Virus record (IMG/VR): IMGVR_UViG_3300037487_000539
Location: 1-40,700 of that record
Reading direction: 5' to 3' (one strand)
Origin: a virus
DNA length: 40,700 nucleotides
This document shows, one piece after another, positions 22,293-29,878 of this stretch (positions are counted from its first letter, which is position 1; each line of letters begins with the position of its first letter). The notes below the pieces were generated by a model. That model was not told the origin of the DNA. It made no database searches and saw only the letters and a program-made list of their open reading frames with translations. Made by a program: the position numbers and the translations under genes.

Positions 22293-25013
22293 TTAAGGGT
22301 TGGTGTTTGTAGAGACGTCGGCGTTTTGCAGTTCCATGAGCGCCAGCTCCTTGGCCGTCTGGTTGTCGGCGTTGTTCATGGCGACGCGGGCCTGAAGGTC
22401 GGCCAGCGTCCGCATCATCTCCGCCTGCTGCGCAAGACGCGCGGCCTCGGCGTCCGCCTGTATCTTGAGCTGCTCCATCTGCAGCTTGGCCTGCTCGGTC
22501 TGCGCCGACGTCGCCTGCGCGACCTGCGCCTGCTGCGCCGAGGTCTGGTCCTGCGTCTGCTGCAGTTGCAGCTTGGCCTGCTCTAGCTGGGCCTTGGTCT
22601 GACTATCGACCTGCTGCATCTGCAGCTTGGCCTGCTCGGTCTGCATCTGGAGCTGTAGGCGCTGCACGTCGAGTTGCGCCGCCTGAGCCGCCGTCTGCGC
22701 GCGGATTTGCGCGTCGGCCTGACCCGTCTGCGCCTCCAGTTGCAGGCGCTGCGTGGCAAGCTGCGCCTTCTGCTGCTCGACCTGCCCCCGCATCTGGATG
22801 TCGGCCATGGCGGCCTGTGCGGCGGGGTCCATCGGAGGCGGCGGCGTCAGCTTCTGCACCATCTCGATGATCTGCTTGATAACCGGCGGCAGTGACGCCA
22901 GCGCCGTGTCCGCCATCAGGACGACGTTCAGAGACGCCTCCGCCGAGACCCGATCCAGAGCCTGCTTCTCTTCGTCGGTCTTGGTTTCACGTAGCTGCTC
23001 GTCCAGCCTGCCGTCTGCCGCCTCGTTCGTCGTCTTGTACACCTCTTCAGCGTACCAGAAGGCGATGTGTTCCTTAAGATGCGTCAACAGAACGGGCAGC
23101 GTCGTGGGGGCCAGTAGCTGGCTCATGCCCAAGGCAGGCGACAGCATGAACGCCAAGTGCGTCTTCAGGTGCGCAATGTGATCCTGCTTCGGGAACGCCA
23201 ACACGGCGCGCCCCATGACCGCCTTGACGTTCTCCTGCACGGCGTCCTCTTCGACCGGCGTCATAGCCGGTTGAAGCAGCGACGCCGCGTCAGGAATTTT
23301 CAAGGTGGCCAAGATGCGCTCTTCGACCTTTCGCAGGTCGTACAGTTGCGGCAGCAACGAGGCGCGTTGCGCCACGGCCTGCACCTGCGCAAAGCGCTGC
23401 GCCTCACTGAAGATGTTCGGGTCGGAGACCGGCACGACGTCCATCGGCCCGTCAAAGTCTTTGCGGGACGCAATCTCGGTCCCGATCTCGGCCTCGACGT
23501 CCTCGTCGTCCAGATACATGCCGTTCAGGCGGTGCAGGATGCGCAGCATCCGGCCCATGGCGGCGTGCAGTCGGGCGTGGATGGCAGAGAACACCACCAT
23601 GCCCTGCTCGATCTTGGCCAGTGTCGTGCCGACGGGTACGTTCTGGTTCCCGTCCGACATGCTGTCCATGGTCGTGCGGACGACGCCCTTACCGGCGTCG
23701 ACCAAGAACCCTAGCAACTGGAACAGGACCGCCGACGGCTGATTGAACGGCAGCGGCATGGCGATCTTGCGCACGTCGTCGACGTTCAGACCGCCCTCGA
23801 TCTCCATCACCTGCGTCGGCTGGATGTCCAGCGACTGCCCGCCGCGCGAGCCGCCTTTCAGCTTGAGCATGGTCTGCGAGTTAGAGATATGCGCCGCGTC
23901 CAGCAGCGCCCGCAGTGACCCGGTCGCGGCGGCAGAGATGCCGCCCAGCATGTGGATAATGCCGATGGGATACGCGCCGCGCCACGGCACAAACGGGAAC
24001 TCTACCAGCCACTGCAGCTCTTCGTGGCTCTCGTCGTCCTCGTCCCAGTTGCGATAGATCGCCAGCACCTGCGAGGAGGACTTGTCCACCGTGATGATGT
24101 ACGGCGCGGCCCCGACGTCGTCCTCGACCTCCGCCGTAGCGTAAATCTCGAACACTGTTCGCAGGCCGTCCTCATTGTAGGACGTGCTGTCGCGCCCCTC
24201 GATCTTGTTGTTCGCCTGTTCGGCGCTCGACCCTTCTGGCGCTTCACCCGGCGACGTCAGGTCCACGTCTCGGTACATGCCGCTCGCGACGCGCTCGGCA
24301 TAGTCCAGCGCCGTCAGGTACTGGACGTGGGTCTTGCGTTGCGCGGTGTAGAAGTTGGTCGCCGCATACGGCAGGTAGATGTCGTCTATCGCCACGAACA
24401 GGAAGTTGGGCCGGTTGCGGCTCTCGTTCCACGTCACCTTCATGTACTGCGCGCCGCCCAGCGGCACCTGCGTCAGCAACTGCTCCAGCTCGGAGCGGAA
24501 CTCCTGCGACTGCGTCGTCAGTTGCCAGTTCATGTAGTCGGTCTTGCGCATCGCCTTGGCGGCGCGCTCTTTTGTCAGCTCCCCAACGATCTTGCTCTTG
24601 ACCGGCCCGTCTGCCGGGAACAGCTCCTTGATCGCCCGAGACGAGAAGTCCACGCAGACTTCCGTCAGCATCGGATGCACGACCCGCGACGCGCCTTGGA
24701 ACTGCGCGCCGCCCGGCGCGTCGTCCCCTAGCCCCGTCCGACGGATGCCCTCCTCGTACTGCTCGTCGCGCTTCTTGCGCGCCTCGCGGTCGCGGCCAAT
24801 CAGGTCCAGATAGGTCGACGCCAGCGCTTTTAAGTCGCTCTCGGGCAGCGTCTCGGCAAGATTAGCCAAAAACTCGCTGTCTGAGGCGCGCTCGTCGTCG
24901 TCCAGCGTGACTATCGCGCCGCCGTCCTCAGTGTCGATGACATCCGGCGTCTCTTCGTCGTCCATTTCGACGTATTCGCCTTCGGGCAGCTCTTCGTCTT
25001 CCATCAGGCGCAC
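22293..25013 (-). CDS. Portal protein
   Basis: A 906-residue protein. The N-terminal 50 residues are acidic; residues 60-600 form the portal core of the SU10/P22 type, with LDLIGRDREARKKRDEQYEEG, GAQFQGASRVVHPMLTEVCVDF, the phrase IKELFPADGPVKSKIVG, VPLGGAQYMKVTWNES, and a long crown/stem region (GKGVVRTTMDSMSDGNQNVP). From about residue 720 to 880 it carries a Gln/Ala-rich helix with repeats such as QTEQAKLQMQQVDSQTKAQL and QAKLQLQQTQDQTSAQQAQV; in P22 the C-terminal helix forms a barrel inside the head. Length (906) is large for a portal because of this tail. It forms the dodecameric ring through which the terminase packages DNA. Confidence 0.85.
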   Translation of the reverse strand: MRLMEDEELPEGEYVEMDDEETPDVIDTEDGGAIVTLDDDERASDSEFLANLAETLPESDLKALASTYLDLIGRDREARKKRDEQYEEGIRRTGLGDDAPGGAQFQGASRVVHPMLTEVCVDFSSRAIKELFPADGPVKSKIVGELTKERAAKAMRKTDYMNWQLTTQSQEFRSELEQLLTQVPLGGAQYMKVTWNESRNRPNFLFVAIDDIYLPYAATNFYTAQRKTHVQYLTALDYAERVASGMYRDVDLTSPGEAPEGSSAEQANNKIEGRDSTSYNEDGLRTVFEIYATAEVEDDVGAAPYIITVDKSSSQVLAIYRNWDEDDESHEELQWLVEFPFVPWRGAYPIGIIHMLGGISAAATGSLRALLDAAHISNSQTMLKLKGGSRGGQSLDIQPTQVMEIEGGLNVDDVRKIAMPLPFNQPSAVLFQLLGFLVDAGKGVVRTTMDSMSDGNQNVPVGTTLAKIEQGMVVFSAIHARLHAAMGRMLRILHRLNGMYLDDEDVEAEIGTEIASRKDFDGPMDVVPVSDPNIFSEAQRFAQVQAVAQRASLLPQLYDLRKVEERILATLKIPDAASLLQPAMTPVEEDAVQENVKAVMGRAVLAFPKQDHIAHLKTHLAFMLSPALGMSQLLAPTTLPVLLTHLKEHIAFWYAEEVYKTTNEAADGRLDEQLRETKTDEEKQALDRVSAEASLNVVLMADTALASLPPVIKQIIEMVQKLTPPPPMDPAAQAAMADIQMRGQVEQQKAQLATQRLQLEAQTGQADAQIRAQTAAQAAQLDVQRLQLQMQTEQAKLQMQQVDSQTKAQLEQAKLQLQQTQDQTSAQQAQVAQATSAQTEQAKLQMEQLKIQADAEAARLAQQAEMMRTLADLQARVAMNNADNQTAKELALMELQNADVSTNTNP

Positions 25014-25053
25014 ATCCTACGGAGCAAGGCGGGGTACAAGTTCTAACACTCGT

Positions 25054-25062
25054 CGTGTAAAC
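25054..25062 (-). repeat. Dispersed 9-mer GTTTACACG / CGTGTAAAC
   Basis: This word occurs at least 11 times in the window: 2102, 4703, 25054, 29100, 29806, 30350, 30754, 31476, 32073, 33485 and 35592 (start positions, either strand). About 0.3 copies would be expected by chance for one 9-mer. Six copies lie between genes, and most are framed as GCGTGTAAACGC, which has dyad symmetry at its ends. This copy sits in the gap between terminase and portal, inside a possible minus-strand promoter (TTGCCC, 17 bases, TAGAAC). It may be an operator or other protein-binding site. Confidence 0.6.
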
Positions 25063-25070
25063 GGGCAAAT

Positions 25071-26696
25071 TCACGCCGCATAGGGATTAACACGGGGCCG
25101 TCGCTCTTCGCGCTCGTCCTCTTGTGCCCCCCGTTTTGGCATCGGCGTATTATGCAGCAGGTTCTTGTCCATCATCAGCCGCATGGCCTGCGTGGTGCTG
25201 TCCACATAGTCGTCATGCCGGATGGACCCGCTCCCGGTGAACGAACAAAGCTGCGCCAGCACCGGCTCGATCCACGTTTTCGGCTTCCCGGCGTTTTTCT
25301 CGCTCTCCGGCAGCCACACCTGACCCCGCGCAAAGATGTGCGACACCATATGCAGCCGCGTCAGCTTGTCCGCTCGGCCCGGATTGTAGGCGTAGGCCGT
25401 AATGCCCTCACGATCCAGCATCTGCCGCAGCGAGATGCCGCTACCCTTGTCCTCGATCAGCAAAATGTCCGGTTTCCGGCCACTCGTCGCCATTTTGGCC
25501 GAGCCGATCATGGGTTTTATGAGCGCATTGTCCTGATCGTCGCCATACGCGACGGTCAGCTCCTTCTTGACCCGTTTCATCAGGTCCGGCAGGCCATATT
25601 GCTCCGCCCAGCAGTCCAGCAGCAGCACTTGCCGCTTGTCATCATGCCAAAATACGCCCCAGACCGTGCAGGCGGAGCTGTCCGCGTCATAGGTCCGCTT
25701 ATTCAGCGTCTTTTCGGTGAACGCCGTGTCCAGCGACATGATAATCCAGTCGAAGGACGGCAGGGCTTTGGCGCTTGGCCACAGCTTGAACCAGTTTCGC
25801 GCAATAATGCCGCCCTCTTCCGCGTCAATCAGCTCGCCCATCAGCTCCTGACGCCCGAGTTGCGTGCCCTCGTACTGCGTCAACTGCTCAAAGAACGACT
25901 TCGGGAGGTGGTCCTTGTTCTCGTAGGTCGAGCCGGTCGTAATGACCCGCCCGTTCTTCTCGCTCACCAGTTTGCGCACCAAGTCCTTGGGCTTGGGCGT
26001 CGTCGTCCACACGACCTTCGGCAGCGGACCAAGACGCAGGCCCATCATGGCCATGTCCCACGTCTCTTCGCCCTTTGTCCACGCCGCCAGCTCGTCGCCC
26101 CACAGCCGAGCGAACTGTGGCCCTCGCAGACGCTCCGGCTCCTCGGCGCTGAACCCGCGAATAATGGCAGGCTTCCCGTTCTCGGTCAGGATCGTAATGA
26201 TCAGGTTGGTCTTGTTGTAGTCCACCACCAGTTCCGGCGGCACGATGCTCAGCAGCCCTGCCGGTCCCTCGAAGCACGTGTGCCGCACGTCGTTTAGCGT
26301 AGGCGCAATGACCGCCGACGGGAACGCCAGCGGATCGAAGTAGGCATCGGAGGCCAGCCAGTGCGAGCCGGTTAACGTCTTGCCGAACCCACGTCCCGCG
26401 AGCAGGCCCCACTCCGTCCAGTCGCCGTCCGGCGGTTCCTGCTTTTCCCGAGCCGTAGCCGCCCACTCAATTTGCCACTTGATTGCTGCCACCTTCTCAA
26501 GGGGGAGCTTTCCGCTGGCAACAGCATCGAACAGCACAGCGCGCTGTTCCGGGGTTAGGCGTTTGAACGGCAGCATGCGATCCAGCGCATCCTTTTCGAC
26601 GTAGCTGCCTCTGTAGCCGCGAGCGCCGTGCATTGCAACACGTTGCCGGTGTTGCTCGTGTTGCGCGGTCTTTTGCAAAACTTTGCACATACGCAC
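25071..26696 (-). CDS. terL: Terminase large subunit
   Basis: A protein of up to 541 residues that packages DNA. ATPase: AGRGFGKT (100-107) is Walker A, RLWGDE (197-202) Walker B with the catalytic Glu, and TTTPKPKDL (231-239) the coupling motif. Nuclease: SLDTAF (Asp323), LLIEDKGSG (Glu415/Asp416) and RHDDYVD (493-499) supply the acidic triad of the RNase H-like fold. The start is unsure: the frame opens at a GTG at 26696, with ATGs at 26690, 26633 and 26576; the residues before MLPFKRLTPEQ (26576) are unlike other terminases, and the DNA there is rich in GCAAC/GTTGC words seen in the intergenic regions. The true start could therefore be 26576. The small subunit is not adjacent. Confidence 0.93.
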   Translation of the reverse strand: MRMCKVLQKTAQHEQHRQRVAMHGARGYRGSYVEKDALDRMLPFKRLTPEQRAVLFDAVASGKLPLEKVAAIKWQIEWAATAREKQEPPDGDWTEWGLLAGRGFGKTLTGSHWLASDAYFDPLAFPSAVIAPTLNDVRHTCFEGPAGLLSIVPPELVVDYNKTNLIITILTENGKPAIIRGFSAEEPERLRGPQFARLWGDELAAWTKGEETWDMAMMGLRLGPLPKVVWTTTPKPKDLVRKLVSEKNGRVITTGSTYENKDHLPKSFFEQLTQYEGTQLGRQELMGELIDAEEGGIIARNWFKLWPSAKALPSFDWIIMSLDTAFTEKTLNKRTYDADSSACTVWGVFWHDDKRQVLLLDCWAEQYGLPDLMKRVKKELTVAYGDDQDNALIKPMIGSAKMATSGRKPDILLIEDKGSGISLRQMLDREGITAYAYNPGRADKLTRLHMVSHIFARGQVWLPESEKNAGKPKTWIEPVLAQLCSFTGSGSIRHDDYVDSTTQAMRLMMDKNLLHNTPMPKRGAQEDEREERRPRVNPYAA

Positions 26697-26797
26697 CGGT
26701 CAGGGTGCATCTGCATTTGAAATCTGCAAAAAATTGGGGTGTGTGCATACCACAGTTACAGCCGGGGCGGCGGCGCGGGGGTAGGGTGGGGGTCGCA

Positions 26798-26853
26798 TAA
26801 CGCCGTTCGCCTAACGCCGTTCGCCTAACGCCGTTCGCCTAACGCTGTTCACT
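26798..26853 (+). repeat. Four tandem 14-bp repeats
   Basis: The unit TAACGCCGTTCGCC is repeated at 26798, 26812, 26826 and, with changes (TAACGCTGTTCACT), at 26840. Spaced direct repeats in a divergent intergenic region are typical of binding sites for a replication initiator or a regulator. Six bases after the last copy is TATACT. Confidence 0.75.
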
Positions 26854-26947
26854 TCACGTATACTGTAGAGCGCAAGCAACGCACCTAGCAACGTGCAAGC
26901 AACGCTAAGGTTAGATGCGTGCGCAAGGCCTTGCGTCAAGGGCGTAG

Positions 26948-26976
26948 AGTATTCAACCAGTATACATTACTTGCAA
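26948..26976 (-). promoter_or_regulatory. Putative minus-strand promoter for the late genes
   Basis: On the minus strand TTGCAA (26976-26971) and AATACT (26953-26948) are 17 bases apart, each matching 4 of 6 consensus positions. It points toward the terminase gene, about 250-370 bases ahead depending on its start. This is a weak-to-moderate match and the late genes may instead need a phage-encoded activator. Confidence 0.3.
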
Positions 26977-27202
26977 ACGGGCCATCTATACTTAGTGTGG
27001 CAGATATAGCACATGGCCCTAGAAGGGCCTAGAACCGCACCCACGCGGGCGCAAGGCCCCTAGCACATGCAAGAGTGCCCAAACCCGGGCAAGGCTGTGC
27101 GGGCTTTAAAACGGCCCTAGCGTTGATCTAGTAATCGCTCGCAAGTACAACCTAGAGGGTGCAGGATATGCTTGGCACAACCTACCGCGCGGGCGCGTGC
27201 AT

Positions 27203-27208
27203 TATAAT
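27203..27208 (+). promoter_or_regulatory. Possible -10 element upstream of the plus-strand block
   Basis: A perfect TATAAT about 210 bases before the first plus-strand gene. No good -35 lies at 16-18 bases, so if used it would depend on an activator or on upstream contacts. Confidence 0.25.
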
Positions 27209-27380
27209 GAGTGGTCAGCCGCTCGCGCGCGAGGGAGGGCCGTCGGGCTTGGGGCTTGGCGGGGCACTGTCGCCCGTCCGCCCCTGCCCGGCCCCTCGCC
27301 GCGCCGGGCTGGCGGCCCCTCGATCCAGTCCTACACCCGAAGGGTTGCATACGACGGTTAAACGTGTCAGAACACTTGAA

Positions 27381-27415
27381 CCGGGGGCGAGGTGCCCCCG
27401 GCAAGGAGACCTGAC
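27381..27415 (+). promoter_or_regulatory. Hairpin plus extended Shine-Dalgarno leader
   Basis: CCGGGGGC (27381-27388) and GCCCCCGG (27394-27401) form a perfect 8-bp hairpin with a 5-base loop. It ends three bases before GGAGACCTGAC (27405-27415), and ATG follows at 27418. A hairpin this close to the ribosome-binding site could tune translation or protect the 5' end of a processed mRNA. Confidence 0.6.
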
Positions 27416-27417
27416 AA

Positions 27418-27615
27418 ATGACCGCCCGCCGCTCATGGACCTACAAGACCCACAAGGCCCTTTGTGCCGAAACGCCTTCCGAATTGATGGCGCTGGCAAA
27501 AAGCCACGGCTACGCCGCTGCCCAATGGTCGCAGCTCGAATACGCTCACTCGCTCCACGCCTTTGTCATGTTCAACGTCAAGGGGTCCAAAATGCTGGCG
27601 GACCCGAACGCCTGA
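27418..27615 (+). CDS. Small protein of unknown function
   Basis: A 65-residue protein (MTARRSWTYKTHKALCAETP...). It has a basic N-terminus, a helix (PSELMALAKSHGYAAAQWSQLEYAHSLH cut here by a turn) and a short C-terminal strand (FVMFNVKGSKML). No family recognised. It is the first gene of the plus-strand block and has the hairpin-plus-leader arrangement directly upstream. Confidence 0.6.
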   Translation: MTARRSWTYKTHKALCAETPSELMALAKSHGYAAAQWSQLEYAHSLHAFVMFNVKGSKMLADPNA

Positions 27616-27679
27616 CCTGCCCAGCACCGGAGACAACCTCCCGCCCCGGCCCCGGCTCTTAGAGTGCGGGGCCTTCGGC

Positions 27680-27709
27680 GTGCGGGGTTGGCCCGCACTG
27701 GAGACCCTG
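27680..27709 (+). promoter_or_regulatory. GTGCGGG hairpin leader before the SprT-like gene
   Basis: GTGCGGG and CCCGCAC pair over seven bases around GTTGG (27680-27698) and are followed at once by GGAGACCCTGAC and ATG 27712. The same hairpin stands before the genes at 28683, 29207 and 29581. Confidence 0.6.
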
Positions 27710-27711
27710 AC

Positions 27712-28581
27712 ATGACCACCTTTGCCACCCGCGAGGAATACCTCGCCGCCTTTGTCATCGCCGCCCGGCCCGTGTTCGTCGCCGTCGGGCTCACGATCCC
27801 CGACGCGGTTCGCGTCGGCGTCGGCTGGACCTCGAAAGGGTCCCGCGCCAGAGCTATCGGCGAGTGTTGGAGCACCGCCTGCAGCGCAGACGGGACGTGG
27901 GAGATCATCCTATCCCCCGGCCTCGCCGACGGGGCGCGCGTCGCCGACGTGCTGACCCACGAACTAATACACGCCGCCGTGGGGCTGGCCTGTGGCCACC
28001 GTGGCGCGTTCTTGCGGGCAATGCGAGCCCTCGGGCTCGAGGGTAAGGCCACCGCCACGACCGCCGGGCCCGGCTGGCACGACCTCTTTGACACCATCGT
28101 CGAGGGCCTTGGGGCTTACCCCCATGCCCGCCTCGATGGGGCTCAATCGAGCGGGCCCAAAAAGCAAGGCACTCGCCAACTGAAAGTTGAGTGCCCTTGC
28201 GGGGTAATTTACCGGATGTCGCGGAAAATCGCCGAGATGGGCCTCCCGCTTTGCGGGGCCTGTGGCGGGCCCATGACCTGTGACGCCCTCGACGACAGCG
28301 AGGGCGAAGCGGAGGGCCTCGACGAATACGACATGGCCGCTAACGCCCCCGCCCCCGCCGCCATCGATCACGCCGCCGCCCTTGTCGCCGCCGTCCGCGC
28401 CCATGCCCTCGCGAACTACGACAGGGGTGGGTGGGACTACGTCGTCGAATGCTGGAGCGACGAGGAGATCGCCGAAGAGATGGGCGCCGCCCGCACCGCC
28501 GCCGGGGCCATCAAGGCCGTGTCGCGGGTTGTCAAACTGCTAGGCGACCACCGGGCGGAGATCGTCGCCACCGAGTGGTAA
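27712..28581 (+). CDS. SprT-like zinc metallopeptidase
   Basis: A 289-residue protein; the ATG at 27712 follows the shared leader, although the frame opens 48 bases earlier. HELIHAAVG (83-91) with His96 in ACGHRGAF gives the zinc-peptidase site of the SprT/Spartan family. A zinc ribbon follows: CPCGVIY (161-167) and CGACGGPM (181-188). This HELxH-plus-ribbon order is standard for SprT proteins. The C-terminal third is Asp/Glu/Ala-rich with an added helical domain (DYVVECWSDEEIAEEMGAARTAAGAIKAVSR in part) that may be a small HTH. SprT proteins act on DNA-protein crosslinks; the phage use is unknown. Note the different neighbours: no replication gene adjoins it. Confidence 0.75.
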   Translation: MTTFATREEYLAAFVIAARPVFVAVGLTIPDAVRVGVGWTSKGSRARAIGECWSTACSADGTWEIILSPGLADGARVADVLTHELIHAAVGLACGHRGAFLRAMRALGLEGKATATTAGPGWHDLFDTIVEGLGAYPHARLDGAQSSGPKKQGTRQLKVECPCGVIYRMSRKIAEMGLPLCGACGGPMTCDALDDSEGEAEGLDEYDMAANAPAPAAIDHAAALVAAVRAHALANYDRGGWDYVVECWSDEEIAEEMGAARTAAGAIKAVSRVVKLLGDHRAEIVATEW

Positions 28582-28615
28582 GCGCGTTTAACCGCCGCGC
28601 ATAACGCGCGCCAAA

Positions 28616-28680
28616 GGGACCCACGGCCAAGGCCGGGCGGGTCCCCAAGGCGTGCGGGATTGGCCCGCAATGGAGACCTG
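28616..28680 (+). promoter_or_regulatory. Double-hairpin leader before gene 28683
   Basis: A first hairpin GGGACCC/GGGTCCC (28616-28645, with GGCC-AA-GGCC inside the loop) is followed by AAGGC, then TGCGGG/CCCGCA (28653-28669, loop ATTGG), then GGAGACCTGAC. The first hairpin could end transcripts from upstream, while the second leads into the ribosome-binding site. Confidence 0.55.
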
Positions 28681-28682
28681 AC

Positions 28683-29096
28683 ATGCTCACCCCTGAAATC
28701 GGCGTCCAGAAATTTGCCGGAACTACCGACGCGGAAATCGCCGCCAGCCAAGCGGCCTATGCCGCGGCCTTCGCCGCCGCCGCTAAGGCCGCCGACCTTG
28801 CCACCGCCGCCATGCCAAAAAGCCACGACCACAAAGCACGCCACCGGGCATGGACCGCCGCCTTTGGCAAGGCCGCGACCCTCAACGCCGCCCGCGCCGA
28901 GGTGGGCCCGCTCTATCGCACGGGCGCGGGGCAATACACGTTCCGCACCTATGACCGCGACCGCGACGCATGGCGGGAGGGGGCATCGCAGCCCTACGCC
29001 GCCGCGCGGCGGTCGCGCGCCGACGCCGTGGCCCTGCGCATCCTAACAGGGCAGGGCATGGCCTATGACGACGCATGGCGGGAGGTATACGCCTAG
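28683..29096 (+). CDS. Ala-rich protein of unknown function
   Basis: A 137-residue protein. Residues 15-50 are a long Ala-rich helix (DAEIAASQAAYAAAFAAAAK), then a basic part (KSHDHKARHRAWTAAFGKAA), and a C-terminal region with GAGQYTFRTYDRDRDAWREG and RADAVALRILTGQGMAYDDAWREVYA. No family recognised. The stop codon is followed after three bases by the GTTTACACG word. Confidence 0.55.
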   Translation: MLTPEIGVQKFAGTTDAEIAASQAAYAAAFAAAAKAADLATAAMPKSHDHKARHRAWTAAFGKAATLNAARAEVGPLYRTGAGQYTFRTYDRDRDAWREGASQPYAAARRSRADAVALRILTGQGMAYDDAWREVYA

Positions 29097-29116
29097 CACG
29101 TTTACACGCGCCCCCT

Positions 29117-29187
29117 TGCCGCCCCTAGCGGCCCATGCCGGGAGCCCTAACGGGTGGCCCGGCTAAGGCCGTGCGGGATTGGCCCGC
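29117..29187 (+). repeat. 71-bp intergenic direct repeat, copy 1
   Basis: This stretch is repeated at 29491-29561 with 69 of 71 bases identical. It contains GCCGGG/CCCGGC (outer hairpin arms around AGCCCTAACGGGTGG) and the GTGCGGGATTGGCCCGCA hairpin, and it ends just before GGAGACCTGAC. It opens no likely gene of its own, although an ATG inside it is in frame with the downstream gene. It seems to be a mobile or duplicated leader cassette. Confidence 0.8.
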
Positions 29188-29206
29188 ACAATGGAGACCT
29201 GACATC

Positions 29207-29473
29207 ATGACTTTGCAGCAGATCAAAACCGCCCTGCGCGCTGGCCCGTATGCTTGGCCGGGCGGGTATCCGACGTATTTCGTGACGGCGGACGGCGCGG
29301 CCCTGTCGCACGACGCCGTGCGGGAACAATGGCCGGAAATCGTCGGCGCGGCCTTCAGCGGCGACCGGCGCGGCGGCTGGTACGTCGCGGGACACGCCAT
29401 CAATTGGGAAGACGGTGATCTGACGTGCGACCACACCGGCGAGCGCATCCCGTCGGCCTACGCCGACGAGTAA
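29207..29473 (+). CDS. Small protein of unknown function
   Basis: An 88-residue protein: MTLQQIKTALRAGPYAWPGGYPTYF... with the phrases GGYPTYFVTADGAALSHDAVR, WYVAGHAINWEDGDLTCDHTG and ERIPSAYADE. ATG 29207 is preferred because it follows the leader motif; the frame is open 24 codons upstream through the repeat. I have the impression of a family common in phages and plasmids of alphaproteobacteria (DGAALSHDAVR... EEDGL.C.HTGE.I), but I cannot name it. Confidence 0.6.
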   Translation: MTLQQIKTALRAGPYAWPGGYPTYFVTADGAALSHDAVREQWPEIVGAAFSGDRRGGWYVAGHAINWEDGDLTCDHTGERIPSAYADE

Positions 29474-29490
29474 AGACCGCCGCGCCCCAC

Positions 29491-29561
29491 TGCCGCCCCT
29501 AGCGGCCCATGCCGGGAGCCCTAACGGGTGGCCCGGCTAGGGCCGTGCGGGACTGGCCCGC
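29491..29561 (+). repeat. 71-bp intergenic direct repeat, copy 2
   Basis: Second copy of the repeat at 29117-29187. The two differences are A to G in CTAAGGCC/CTAGGGCC and T to C in GGGATT/GGGACT, neither of which breaks the hairpins. The copy is followed by GGAGACCCTGAC and ATG 29581. Confidence 0.8.
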
Positions 29562-29580
29562 GCCCTTTGGAGACCCTGAC

Positions 29581-29802
29581 ATGAGCACCTACAACGGCCA
29601 CCGCAGCTGGAACGCTTGGAATGTATCGCTTTGGATCAATAACGACGAATGCCTGTATCGGTTCGCCGTGTCGCTCGCGAAGCAATACGGGCTGGGCATG
29701 GGCGCGGTAAAACTGACGAACGCGCTACGCGGCGAAAAAACACCGGACGGCGCGACGTACAACCTGACATGCGTGCGCGACGCCATGCGCGGCATAGTAT
29801 AG
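29581..29802 (+). CDS. Small protein with a WNVxLWINND motif
   Basis: A 73-residue protein starting MSTYNGHRSWNAWNVSLWINNDE. The motif WNVSLWINND, followed by a helix (CLYRFAVSLAKQYG) and then NLTCVRDAMRGIV, is one I associate with a widespread small phage and plasmid family of unknown function. The start follows the leader. The sequence after the stop has AGCACGTTTACACG, the same as after the gene at 28683-29096, so the pair of gene ends may also be copies of a cassette. A strong terminator follows. Confidence 0.6.
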   Translation: MSTYNGHRSWNAWNVSLWINNDECLYRFAVSLAKQYGLGMGAVKLTNALRGEKTPDGATYNLTCVRDAMRGIV

Positions 29803-29826
29803 CACGTTTACACGTCCCCAACGGCC

Positions 29827-29858
29827 AAGGGCCGCGCGGCTTACCGCGCGGCCCTTTT
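29827..29858 (+). terminator. Intrinsic terminator
   Basis: GGGCCGCGCGG (29829-29839) and CCGCGCGGCCC (29844-29854) form an 11-bp stem with a 4-base loop, followed by TTTT. It ends the plus-strand block and faces the convergent terminase small subunit gene, so it should stop the plus-strand transcript before it runs antisense through that gene. On the minus strand the T-run is only two bases. Confidence 0.85.
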
Positions 29859-29878
29859 GCTATGCCGGGAACAAGCCT

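Larger units (their letters stand above)
26697..27417. other. Non-coding divergent region between late and plus-strand genes
   Basis: About 720 bases without a convincing gene, between the divergent terminase and the plus-strand block. It holds a G-rich tract (26761-26790), four 14-bp repeats (26798-26853), a run of GCAAC/GCAAG words (26872-26905), A/T-rich islands around 26940-27010, candidate promoters on each strand, and a hairpin just before the first plus-strand gene. An early/late control region or an origin would be consistent with these. Confidence 0.6.

Noticed and set aside
23952-24731. 259-codon plus-strand frame
   Set aside because: Antisense shadow of the portal gene.
25122-26297. 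391-codon plus-strand frame
   Set aside because: Antisense to the terminase large subunit, with no ribosome-binding site and composition unlike a real protein.
27300-27380. tRNA-like segment before the first plus-strand gene
   Set aside because: GGTTAAACG looks vaguely like a T-loop, but no cloverleaf or acceptor stem could be formed.
29135-29206. Extended N-terminus of the 29207 gene (starting MPGALTGGPA)
   Set aside because: This reading translates the 71-bp leader repeat, which occurs again before a different gene with the same peptide; the leader motif supports the downstream ATG.
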